NCBI GenBank assembly: GCA_002785585.1
Contig: PEUI01000247.1
Coordinates: forward strand, 164-8,436
Direction of reading: 5' to 3'
DNA length: 8,273 nucleotides
Origin: Lysobacterales bacterium CG02_land_8_20_14_3_00_62_12
GTDB taxonomy: Bacteria > Pseudomonadota > Gammaproteobacteria > Xanthomonadales > Ahniellaceae
The position numbers and the translations under genes were made by a program. The notes under the pieces were generated by a model. The model had not been told where the DNA came from, ran no database searches, and worked only from the letters and a program-made list of their open reading frames with translations. Below are positions 1 to 5,107 of this stretch, in pieces (position 1 is the first letter of the stretch; each line of letters opens with the position of its first letter).

Positions 1-1
1 C

Positions 2-640
2 GACTTGCTGATCGAGCAAGGCTTGGTCACGGTCAATGGCGCGCAGGCCAGCTTTACCACGGCGGTGCAACCAGGCGACACGGTCTGCGTGCGCGGCCAG
101 CCGCTCGGCGGCCAGCGCAAAGACATTTATATCGCTTTCAACAAACCAGTCGGCATTACCTGTACCAGTGAGCGCCACGTCGTCGGCAACATCATCGATT
201 GCATCGGCCATTCGGAGCGCATTTTTCCGATTGGACGCCTGGACAAAGATTCCGACGGCTTGATTTTGCTGACCAGCAATGGCGATATCGTCAACGAAAT
301 TCTGCGTTCCGAATACCACCACGAGAAAGAATATCTGGTCACCGTGGATCATCCGGTGACGCCCGAGTTTCTGCGCGGCATGCAAGGCGGCGTGCCGATT
401 CTGGAAACGGTGACCCAGGCCTGCGTCGTCGTTGGCGTTGGCCGTCGACAGTTCCGCATCGTGCTCACCCAGGGACTGAATCGGCAGATTCGCCGCATGT
501 GCGCCGTGTTCGATTATCGGGTGGCGCGATTGCAGCGCCTGCGCATCAGCAATATCCGACTGGGTAAATTGCCACTAGGCCAGTGGCGGGATCTGAGTGC
601 GGACGAACTGCGTGGTCTGCTGCCGCACCGGTTTGGGTGA
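2..640 (+). CDS. rluF: 23S rRNA pseudouridine synthase, RluF type (5' end outside window)
   Basis: The product isomerises a uridine in 23S rRNA to pseudouridine in the cytoplasm; E. coli RluF acts on U2604 and can also modify tRNA-Tyr. The reading frame is open to the left edge, and the first visible residues (DLLIEQGLVTVNG) are the middle of an S4 RNA-binding domain, so roughly 25 N-terminal residues should lie outside; the TTG at 5 is not the real start. The catalytic domain follows: NKPVGITCT, then IGRLDKDSDGL with the nucleophilic Asp encoded at 242-244, then EKEYLVTV and GLNRQIRRMC, all typical of the RsuA/RluB/E/F family. VPILETVT and PLGQWRDL match RluF better than RluB or RluE (from memory). 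The protein ends soon after the catalytic domain and lacks the long basic tail of E. coli RluF. It is the only plus-strand gene and converges on the MNT gene. Confidence 0.9.
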   Translation, partial: DLLIEQGLVTVNGAQASFTTAVQPGDTVCVRGQPLGGQRKDIYIAFNKPVGITCTSERHVVGNIIDCIGHSERIFPIGRLDKDSDGLILLTSNGDIVNEILRSEYHHEKEYLVTVDHPVTPEFLRGMQGGVPILETVTQACVVVGVGRRQFRIVLTQGLNRQIRRMCAVFDYRVARLQRLRISNIRLGKLPLGQWRDLSADELRGLLPHRFG

Positions 641-653
641 GAGTGCGGCGCTT
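619..653 (+). repeat. Imperfect direct repeat, unit 1 (rluF tail)
   Basis: These 35 bases, covering the last codons and stop of rluF, recur at 742-776 with 30 of 35 positions identical (counted by hand). The shared cores are GCTGCCGCA and CGGTTTGGG. This unit is the functional one because it encodes the end of the protein. Confidence 0.7.
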
Positions 654-662
654 GAGATAGTT

Positions 663-691
663 GGTGGATGCGCGGTACTTATCCACCCTAC
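663..691 (-). repeat. REP-like element a
   Basis: The minus strand has GTAG at 691-688, then a palindrome over 687-663 with 7-bp outer arms GGTGGAT/ATCCACC. The central part (GTACCGCGC side) pairs less well than in element b, so this is a distinct subtype of the same repeat. Confidence 0.8.
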
Positions 692-706
692 GTTCCAGCC
701 TGCGTT

Positions 707-735
707 GGTGGATGCGCTGCGCTTATCCACCCTAC
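707..735 (-). repeat. REP-like element b
   Basis: The minus strand has GTAG at 735-732 followed by a hairpin at 731-707. The arms are GGTGGAT/ATCCACC with an AA bulge and an inner GCG-CAG-CGC stem-loop. It has the same orientation as element a and lies 44 bp further on, so the two form a head-to-tail pair rather than the inverted pair seen in many BIMEs. Confidence 0.82.
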
Positions 736-741
736 GCAAGG

Positions 742-776
742 GCTGCCGCAGCGGTTTGGGAGAGGGCGCGGTGCTT
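742..776 (+). repeat. Imperfect direct repeat, unit 2 (non-coding copy of rluF tail)
   Basis: This stretch matches the 3' end of rluF (619-653) at 30 of 35 positions. It begins inside the last bases of the left 87-bp repeat (GCTGCCG) and runs toward the MNT stop codon at 784. The two units bracket the REP pair, like a large, aged target duplication or a remnant of a second rluF 3' end. Confidence 0.65.
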
Positions 777-781
777 CGGTA

Positions 782-1111
782 TCAGCAGCCCGCTTGGATA
801 ACGACGTGCATGCGCTCGATTTCCCGGTGAAAACTGTCGGGGATACGCGCCCAATCCATGACGTCAACACGAATCGGCAGATTGCTTTCGATGAAGGCTG
901 CCTGCAAATCCAACAGTGCCGTGGCTTCGTTGCCGAGATCAGCAGGATTGCGCAGCACTAGATCGAGGTCGCTTGCCGAATGACCGCCGCCACTGACCCG
1001 GCTGCCATAGGCCCACACTTCGCTATGCGGAACGTGGGCGAGCAACAAGACCCTGACCTGCTCAAGGTAGGGCAGGGGAAGGTCCACGGATAGCGTGCTG
1101 CCGACGGCCAT
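782..1111 (-). CDS. MNT-type minimal nucleotidyltransferase, probable antitoxin
   Basis: This is a 109-residue member of the polymerase-beta-like minimal nucleotidyltransferase (MNT) family. In characterised HEPN/MNT pairs such as MntA/HepT, the MNT protein transfers AMP to the HEPN RNase and silences it. The active-site signature GSX10DXD is exact: G36-S37, ten residues, then D48-L49-D50; D83 in RVDVMDW is the likely third metal ligand. All catalytic positions are intact. An in-frame GTG at 1144 would add 11 residues, but that start lies inside the HEPN gene. The ATG at 1111 sits 7 bp after the HEPN stop and is preceded by GAGCACGCC, as is the HEPN start, so I prefer it. The gene is the second of a two-gene operon and converges on rluF. 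The family and the pairing are clear; toxin neutralisation here is inferred. Confidence 0.85.
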   Translation of the reverse strand: MAVGSTLSVDLPLPYLEQVRVLLLAHVPHSEVWAYGSRVSGGGHSASDLDLVLRNPADLGNEATALLDLQAAFIESNLPIRVDVMDWARIPDSFHREIERMHVVIQAGC

Positions 1112-1118
1112 GGCGTGC

Positions 1119-1547
1119 TCAGCCCGGGTCCCGGAAACGATCACCTAAATGGCTCGCCAGGCGCCGCGCATCGTCGATGAATCCGGGCAGCAGGAGCAAG
1201 GTCTGTTTGGCAAAACCCTCACCATAGTCATGGGCGGTACTGTTGCGGTTGTCACGATAGACAAACCAGCGCTCGACTTCGGCCAGATTCATCAGCCCGT
1301 GAGTGGCGCTGAGTCGCAGCAGTTCCTTGATCGGCATCGCGTCCAACTTCTTGCCGCCATGGCCAAAATCCTTGAGTGCGCGCTTGAGCAGTTTGAAGCT
1401 GGTTTCCTGCGTCAACTCACAGCCCTTGACAATGGCATTGCGAAACACTTCCTGATGAATACTCTCCGCTTCGGCTTGTCGGTACAGCGTCAGCGAAGAT
1501 TCTAGGGTGCTGATGCAACGTTGGAGATGAGCGGTGTCCAGAATCAT
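1119..1547 (-). CDS. HI0074-family nucleotidyltransferase partner, HEPN-fold probable toxin
   Basis: This 142-residue, largely helical protein belongs to the HI0074 family (nucleotidyltransferase substrate-binding protein), a branch of the HEPN superfamily. An N-terminal helix with LESSLTLYRQA leads to CELTQETSFKLLKRAL (residues 43-58), the family core corresponding to FEFTYELAWKTLK. Near the C terminus is RDNRNSTAHDY, in which R101-NSTA-H106 is the RX4H motif that forms the RNase active site in toxic HEPN proteins. The frame is open up to 1619, inside the repeat, but the ATG at 1547 has GGAG 8 bases upstream and matches the family's start. It is followed by the MNT gene with a 7-bp gap. A hand count gives about 54% G+C over 1201-1500, below the neighbouring gene, which fits acquisition. 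Whether it is an active RNase or only a substrate adaptor cannot be told from sequence. Confidence 0.85.
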   Translation of the reverse strand: MILDTAHLQRCISTLESSLTLYRQAEAESIHQEVFRNAIVKGCELTQETSFKLLKRALKDFGHGGKKLDAMPIKELLRLSATHGLMNLAEVERWFVYRDNRNSTAHDYGEGFAKQTLLLLPGFIDDARRLASHLGDRFRDPG

Positions 1548-1555
1548 ACGGCGTG

Positions 1556-1559
1556 CTCC
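1556..1559 (-). promoter_or_regulatory. Ribosome binding site deciding the HEPN start
   Basis: GGAG lies 8 bases before the ATG at 1547 and favours that start over a GTG at 1619. I see no clear -35/-10 pair in the gap between the repeat and this site. Confidence 0.65.
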
Positions 1560-1595
1560 AAGGGGAACGTCAGCCCTAAGCTTGCCACAGAAGAT

Positions 1596-1624
1596 GGTGG
1601 ATGCGCGGTACTTATCCACCCTAC
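1596..1624 (-). repeat. REP-like element c
   Basis: Same sequence as element a (663-691): GTAG at 1624-1621 on the minus strand, then the palindrome at 1620-1596. Confidence 0.8.
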
Positions 1625-1639
1625 GTTCCAGCCTGCGTT

Positions 1640-1668
1640 GGTGGATGCGCTGCGCTTATCCACCCTAC
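1640..1668 (-). repeat. REP-like element d
   Basis: Same sequence as element b (707-735): GTAG at 1668-1665 on the minus strand, then the hairpin at 1664-1640. Confidence 0.82.
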
Positions 1669-1695
1669 GCAAGGGCTGCCGATCCACCGAATAAT

Positions 1696-1716
1696 GGTGG
1701 GTTGCACCCACCCTAC
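1696..1716 (-). repeat. Short REP-like hairpin overlapping a stop codon
   Basis: On the minus strand GTAG (1716-1713) is followed by a perfect 7-bp stem with a 3-base loop: GGTGGGT-GCA-ACCCACC (1712-1696). The TAG of the tetranucleotide is the stop codon of the PLP-enzyme gene that ends at 1713. A stray ATCCACC half-arm lies at 1682-1688. The hairpin lacks a T-run, so it is not a classic intrinsic terminator, though it may stabilise the mRNA end. Confidence 0.8.
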
Positions 1717-2846
1717 GACGATAATTGCGCCAGTGCTTGGCGCAAATCGTCGATCAGATCCTCGGGGTCTTCCAGGCCAATCGACAGACGCAGCAGATTC
1801 TGCGCGGTCACTGGATTGGGGCCTTCGACCGAGGCACGGTGTTCGACCAGAGATTCGAAGCCACCGAGTGAAGTGGCATTGGTAAACAGTCGCAAGGCGC
1901 TGGCCACTTGCAGCGCGGCTTCGCGGCCGCGCTTGAAGGTGATCGACAACATGCCGCCGAAAGCGCGCATCTGGCGCGCGGCAACGGCGTGGTTAGGATG
2001 ACTGGAGAGCCCGGGATAGTTGACTTGCTCCAGCGCTGGACAGGTCGCCAGAAACTCGGCCACGGCGAGCGCATTGGCGGCGTGACGTTCCACGCGCACG
2101 GCCAGCGTGCGCAGGCCACGCAGGGTGAGCCAGGCATTGAACGGCGCCATCACCGCGCCGTGGATATGACGAAAATGCAGCACCCGTTCAAACCAGTCGT
2201 CGCGGCGGGCGAACACCAGCGCACCGCCCATCACGTCACTGTGGCCGCCGATATATTTGGTGGTCGAATGCATCACCACATCGGCACCGAGGGCCAACGG
2301 CCGCTGCAAGGCGGTGGTCGCGAAGGTGTTGTCGACCACGAACAAGGCTTTATGGGTGTGGCAGGCGCTGGCCAACGCCGCGATATCGCCGACATGCAAC
2401 AACGGATTGGACGGAGTTTCCAACCACAGCAGACGCGTGTCGGCGTTGATCGACGCCACTACCGCAGCGGTATCCGAATAGGCGATGGCGCGAACCCGAA
2501 AGCCCTTGGCCTGCAAAAACTCCAACGCCAGCGTGCGCGTGCCCTGGTAGACATCGGTGCCGATGATGACTTCACCGGGCTCCGGTAACGCCTGCATCAG
2601 CGCCGCAATGGCCGCCATGCCGGAGGCAAAACACAACGCTTCCGCACCGCCCTCGGCGGCCGCCAGCGCACGTTCCAGAGCAACGCCATTGGGATGCGCC
2701 TCGCGCTGATATTCAAGACCCGCAGGCGCCCGGGTGCCATCGGCAGCGTGCTGATAAGTTGTCGACAGCACGATCGAATCGGCGACGGCGCCGGTATGTG
2801 CCTGCGGCTCGGCGGCGGCGTGGACCAACAGTGTGGATAGTTTCAT
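1713..2846 (-). CDS. PLP-dependent trans-sulfuration enzyme (Cys/Met metabolism family)
   Basis: This 377-residue fold-type I PLP enzyme belongs to the group of cystathionine gamma-synthase, cystathionine beta-lyase and O-succinylhomoserine sulfhydrylase, which make or break cystathionine or homocysteine in the cytoplasm. Visible landmarks are ASGMAAI (74-80, phosphate contact), LETPSNPLL (142-150), VDNTF with D172 stacking on the pyridine nitrogen, and HSTTKYIGGHSD with K197 as the Schiff-base lysine. The usual YSRxxNPT segment reads YQREAHPN (46-53): Tyr and Arg are kept, Asn and Thr are changed. The ATG at 2846 has GAGG 8 bases upstream; an ATG at 2870 overlapping the hemL stop lacks such a site. 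The gene follows hemL by 23 bp and is probably co-transcribed. Its stop codon lies in a REP-like hairpin. Synthase, lyase and sulfhydrylase cannot be separated by reading alone. Confidence 0.88.
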   Translation of the reverse strand: MKLSTLLVHAAAEPQAHTGAVADSIVLSTTYQHAADGTRAPAGLEYQREAHPNGVALERALAAAEGGAEALCFASGMAAIAALMQALPEPGEVIIGTDVYQGTRTLALEFLQAKGFRVRAIAYSDTAAVVASINADTRLLWLETPSNPLLHVGDIAALASACHTHKALFVVDNTFATTALQRPLALGADVVMHSTTKYIGGHSDVMGGALVFARRDDWFERVLHFRHIHGAVMAPFNAWLTLRGLRTLAVRVERHAANALAVAEFLATCPALEQVNYPGLSSHPNHAVAARQMRAFGGMLSITFKRGREAALQVASALRLFTNATSLGGFESLVEHRASVEGPNPVTAQNLLRLSIGLEDPEDLIDDLRQALAQLSS

Positions 2847-2854
2847 CGGTGGCA

Positions 2855-2858
2855 CCTC
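2855..2858 (-). promoter_or_regulatory. Ribosome binding site deciding the PLP-enzyme start
   Basis: GAGG lies 8 bases before the ATG at 2846, within the short gap after hemL. It favours 2846 over the ATG at 2870, which shares a base with the hemL stop. Confidence 0.65.
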
Positions 2859-2869
2859 GGGGCGATCCA

Positions 2870-4147
2870 TTACAGCGACTTGAAAGCGACGCGCGCCGCC
2901 GCCAGCGTGGCGTCAATCATGGCTGGGTCATGCGCCGCCGACAGGAAGCCCGCCTCATACGCCGAAGGCGCAAAATACACGCCCTGTTTCAGCATGGCGT
3001 GGAAGAATCGGTTGAACTGGCGGCTGTCGCTGGCCATCGCCTTGGCGTAAGTATCCACGCGCTGATCGGTGAAGAACAACCCGAACATGCCGCAAACATG
3101 GTTGGTGGTGAAGGCGACACCGGCGTCGGCAGCGGCGCGCTCCAAACCCGCACACAAGCGCTCGGTGCTGGCCAGCAGTCGCGGGTAAAAGTCCGGTTCC
3201 TTGAGCGCTTCGAGCGTCGCCAGACCGGCGGCCATCGCCACCGGATTGCCGCTCAACGTGCCGGCCTGATAAACCGGGCCCGAGGGCGCGACCTTTTGCA
3301 TGATGTCGCGACGTCCGCCATAGGCACCGACCGGCATGCCCCCGCCGATAATTTTACCGAAGGTGGAGAGATCCGGACGGATGTCGTAGAGCACCTGCGC
3401 GCCGCCAAAGCCGACGCGAAAGCCGGTCATCACTTCATCAAAGATCAGGATCACACCGTGGCGCGTGCACAGCTCGCGCAGGTGCTGCAAAAACCCGGGG
3501 CGCGGCAGGATCAGATTGGCATTGCCGACGATCGGTTCGACGATCAACGTGGCGATCGAGTCGCCGTGTTCGGCAAACAGTTTGCTGGCAGCGTCGAAAT
3601 CGTTATATGGCAAGGTCAGCGTCAAATCCGCCAGCGCGCTTGGCACGCCCGGCGAAGTCGGCACACCCAGCGTCAACATGCCGGAACCGGCCTTGACCAG
3701 AAACGAATCGCCGTGGCCGTGATAGCAGCCCTCGAACTTGACCAAACGGCTGCGCCCGGTAAAACCGCGCGCCAACCGAATGGCCGACATCGTCGCCTCG
3801 GTGCCGGAGTTCACCATGCGCACCATTTCCAGACCGGGTACGCGCTCGACCAGGGTTTCCGCCATCGTCACTTCCAGCGGGTTGGGTACGCCGAAACTCA
3901 AACCATCGGCGGCGGTACGCGTCACCGCCGCGATCACCGACGGGTGCGCGTGGCCAAGAATCATCGGCCCCCAGGAACCGATGTAATCGATGTAACGCTG
4001 ACCATCGGCATCGAATAAATAAGCACCCTCGGCGCGCACCGCAAAAAACGGTTCGCCACCGACCGACTGAAAAGCGCGCACCGGCGAATTGACCCCACCT
4101 GGCATCAAGTTCAGGGCGCGGGCAAACAAAGCGTGATTCTGGCTCAT
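2870..4147 (-). CDS. hemL: Glutamate-1-semialdehyde 2,1-aminomutase
   Basis: HemL converts glutamate-1-semialdehyde to 5-aminolevulinate in the C5 pathway to heme and other tetrapyrroles, using PLP in the cytoplasm. The product has 425 residues, close to the 426 of E. coli HemL. It opens with the typical LMPGGVNSPVRAF and shows NSGTEATMSAIRLARG (113-128), EPIVGN (204-209), FDEVMTGFR (236-244, with D237) and STFGKIIGGGMPVGAYGG, whose K265 has the same number as the E. coli PLP lysine. The frame is open up to 4345, but the ATG at 4147 has GGAG 8 bases upstream and begins the family's N terminus; the extension resembles nothing in HemL. The PLP-enzyme gene follows after 23 bp. A long gap carrying a REP-like hairpin separates it from hda upstream, so it probably has its own promoter. 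Confidence 0.97.
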   Translation of the reverse strand: MSQNHALFARALNLMPGGVNSPVRAFQSVGGEPFFAVRAEGAYLFDADGQRYIDYIGSWGPMILGHAHPSVIAAVTRTAADGLSFGVPNPLEVTMAETLVERVPGLEMVRMVNSGTEATMSAIRLARGFTGRSRLVKFEGCYHGHGDSFLVKAGSGMLTLGVPTSPGVPSALADLTLTLPYNDFDAASKLFAEHGDSIATLIVEPIVGNANLILPRPGFLQHLRELCTRHGVILIFDEVMTGFRVGFGGAQVLYDIRPDLSTFGKIIGGGMPVGAYGGRRDIMQKVAPSGPVYQAGTLSGNPVAMAAGLATLEALKEPDFYPRLLASTERLCAGLERAAADAGVAFTTNHVCGMFGLFFTDQRVDTYAKAMASDSRQFNRFFHAMLKQGVYFAPSAYEAGFLSAAHDPAMIDATLAAARVAFKSL

Positions 4148-4155
4148 CGGGCAAA

Positions 4156-4159
4156 CTCC
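4156..4159 (-). promoter_or_regulatory. Ribosome binding site deciding the hemL start
   Basis: GGAG lies 8 bases before the ATG at 4147 and rules in that start over longer versions of the open frame. Confidence 0.75.
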
Positions 4160-4347
4160 GTAATCGACGAAAACTGACCGCGCAGTGTAATGCCTCGCCA
4201 CGACGATGGTTGGCGCAGCGGTTTTCTCAAAGCGGCAGCGGGGCTGAGCACAGCGCCTGCAACTGCCAGGCGTGGCGACAAAAATGTCCAACGCGCTGTC
4301 ATCGAGGTAAACCGAGGCGTGGTGCGCAGCGTCCAGGAGTCTCACAA

Positions 4348-4376
4348 GGTGGATGCGCGGTACTTGTCCACCCTGC
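4348..4376 (-). repeat. Diverged REP-like element
   Basis: The hairpin at 4372-4348 matches elements a and c except for one base in an arm (TTGTCC in place of TTATCC), and its tetranucleotide reads GCAG rather than GTAG. It lies 35 bp past the hda stop, in the same orientation as the other five copies. Confidence 0.75.
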
Positions 4377-4411
4377 CTTTGACCCCGAGAGCAAATGTGC
4401 CGCAGACCTGA

Positions 4412-5107
4412 TTACCGGGTCTTGCGGCTTTCGATCACATCGCGGACAAACGGGACGGTGATGCGGCGGTGCTCGGCGAGGCTTTTCTGGTCGAGCTGAT
4501 CGACCAGATCGAGCATCGCGCCAAGGTCACGCGGAAAGCGCCGGAACAGAAACTCCAACACCGCTTCGCTGAGGCCAAAGCCGCGCTGTTGCGCGCGGGC
4601 GGCGACTACCTGTCGACGCAGCGCATCGCTCAAGGGTTGTAGCGGGCATTGCACCAGACTCGACAAGCGACTAACCAGATCCGGTAGCAGCAGACCGATC
4701 TGCGTTGGGCTGCGGCGCGCCGCCAGCAGTAGCGGATGACCGCGTTCTCGCGCCTGATTGAACAGATTGAACAGGGCGATTTCCAAGCCGCGCTGTCCGG
4801 CGATGGCATCGATCTGGTCCACGCAAATCAGCGTCGCTTCGGCCGCCGCCGCCAGCGCCAGCTCGGCACTATTACCAAGCATCGCCAGCGGCAAATACAA
4901 CGCCCCCGGATGGCTGCCGACCAGCGCGCTCTGCAAATGGGTTTTGCCACTGCCTTCCGGCCCATGGAGAAAGCCACCCGTCAATTCGTGGTCGTCGGGC
5001 AAGCGCTTGAGCAGCGCCAGCGTGTTGGCGTTGTCGCCGACGACAAAATTATCGAAGCGACGCGGCGACGGAAAGCGCAGGCCCAGCGGCAATTGCGGTG
5101 AACTCAT
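4412..5107 (-). CDS. hda: Hda, DnaA regulatory inactivator (AAA+)
   Basis: Hda binds the DNA-loaded sliding clamp and triggers ATP hydrolysis by DnaA, which prevents re-initiation of chromosome replication. The 231-residue product starts with the clamp-binding motif QLPLGL (residues 5-10). It then has an AAA+ domain with a full Walker A GPEGSGKT (49-56), Walker B LICVDQID (93-100) and LPDLVSRLSS (141-150), where R147 is the probable arginine finger. DQLDQKSL and ITVPFVRDVI near the end match E. coli Hda. The length equals that of the family, so this is not a full DnaA, which would also carry a DNA-binding domain. Its ATG overlaps the TGA of the permease gene by 4 bp (ATGA), which indicates translational coupling. 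It is the last gene of the tight cluster. Confidence 0.95.
   Translation of the reverse strand: MSSPQLPLGLRFPSPRRFDNFVVGDNANTLALLKRLPDDHELTGGFLHGPEGSGKTHLQSALVGSHPGALYLPLAMLGNSAELALAAAAEATLICVDQIDAIAGQRGLEIALFNLFNQARERGHPLLLAARRSPTQIGLLLPDLVSRLSSLVQCPLQPLSDALRRQVVAARAQQRGFGLSEAVLEFLFRRFPRDLGAMLDLVDQLDQKSLAEHRRITVPFVRDVIESRKTR

Larger units (their letters stand above)
662..748 (+). repeat. 87-bp perfect direct repeat, left copy (two REP-like hairpins)
   Basis: This 87-bp sequence is identical to 1595-1681, and the two copies flank the HEPN/MNT gene pair. It contains two palindromes, at 663-687 and 707-731, with GGTGGAT and ATCCACC arms. Each is followed by CTAC, so on the minus strand each reads GTAG directly followed by the hairpin, the layout of REP elements mobilised by RAYT (TnpA-REP) transposases. 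The copy lies between the converging rluF and MNT genes, where the hairpins could also shape mRNA 3' ends. Similarity stops sharply on both sides. Confidence 0.93.
1595..1681 (+). repeat. 87-bp perfect direct repeat, right copy (two REP-like hairpins)
   Basis: Identical over 87 bases to 662-748 and in the same orientation. It ends about 48 bp upstream of the HEPN start codon and contains palindromes at 1596-1620 and 1640-1664, each with GTAG on its minus-strand 5' side. Perfect identity over mostly non-coding sequence implies recent duplication or gene conversion. Recombination between the copies would remove exactly the HEPN/MNT genes and leave one repeat. Confidence 0.93.
4148..4411. other. 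Gap between hda and hemL
   Basis: This 264-bp gap holds the hemL ribosome binding site, one diverged REP-like hairpin (4348-4376) and presumably the hemL promoter. A minus-strand TACACT at 4189-4184 lies about 37 bases before the hemL start and could be a -10 element, but no convincing -35 stands at the right distance. I see no gene here. Confidence 0.5.

Noticed and set aside
668..961. Plus-strand open frames across the left repeat and into the MNT gene
   Set aside because: The frames run through palindromic repeats and antisense to a conserved domain, with no recognisable protein.
1112..1144. GTG start at 1144 for the MNT gene
   Set aside because: It lies within the HEPN coding sequence; the ATG at 1111 fits better with the 7-bp gap and the shared GAGCACGCC leader.
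1696..1712. Intrinsic terminator for the PLP-enzyme gene
   Set aside because: The stem is strong but no T-run follows on the minus strand, and the shape with GTAG head matches the repeat family instead.
662..1720. CRISPR array
   Set aside because: The repeats are REP-like hairpins in pairs, the intervening DNA is genes rather than short uniform spacers, and no cas gene is present.
2759..4018. Long plus-strand open frame opposite hemL and the start of the PLP-enzyme gene
   Set aside because: Its Arg/His/Gln-rich, low-complexity translation is typical of the antisense of GC-rich genes; the minus-strand genes are conserved throughout.
4148..4345. Longer hemL reading frame starting up to 66 codons upstream
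   Set aside because: The extension does not resemble HemL, whereas the ATG at 4147 has a good GGAG site and matches the family's N terminus and length.
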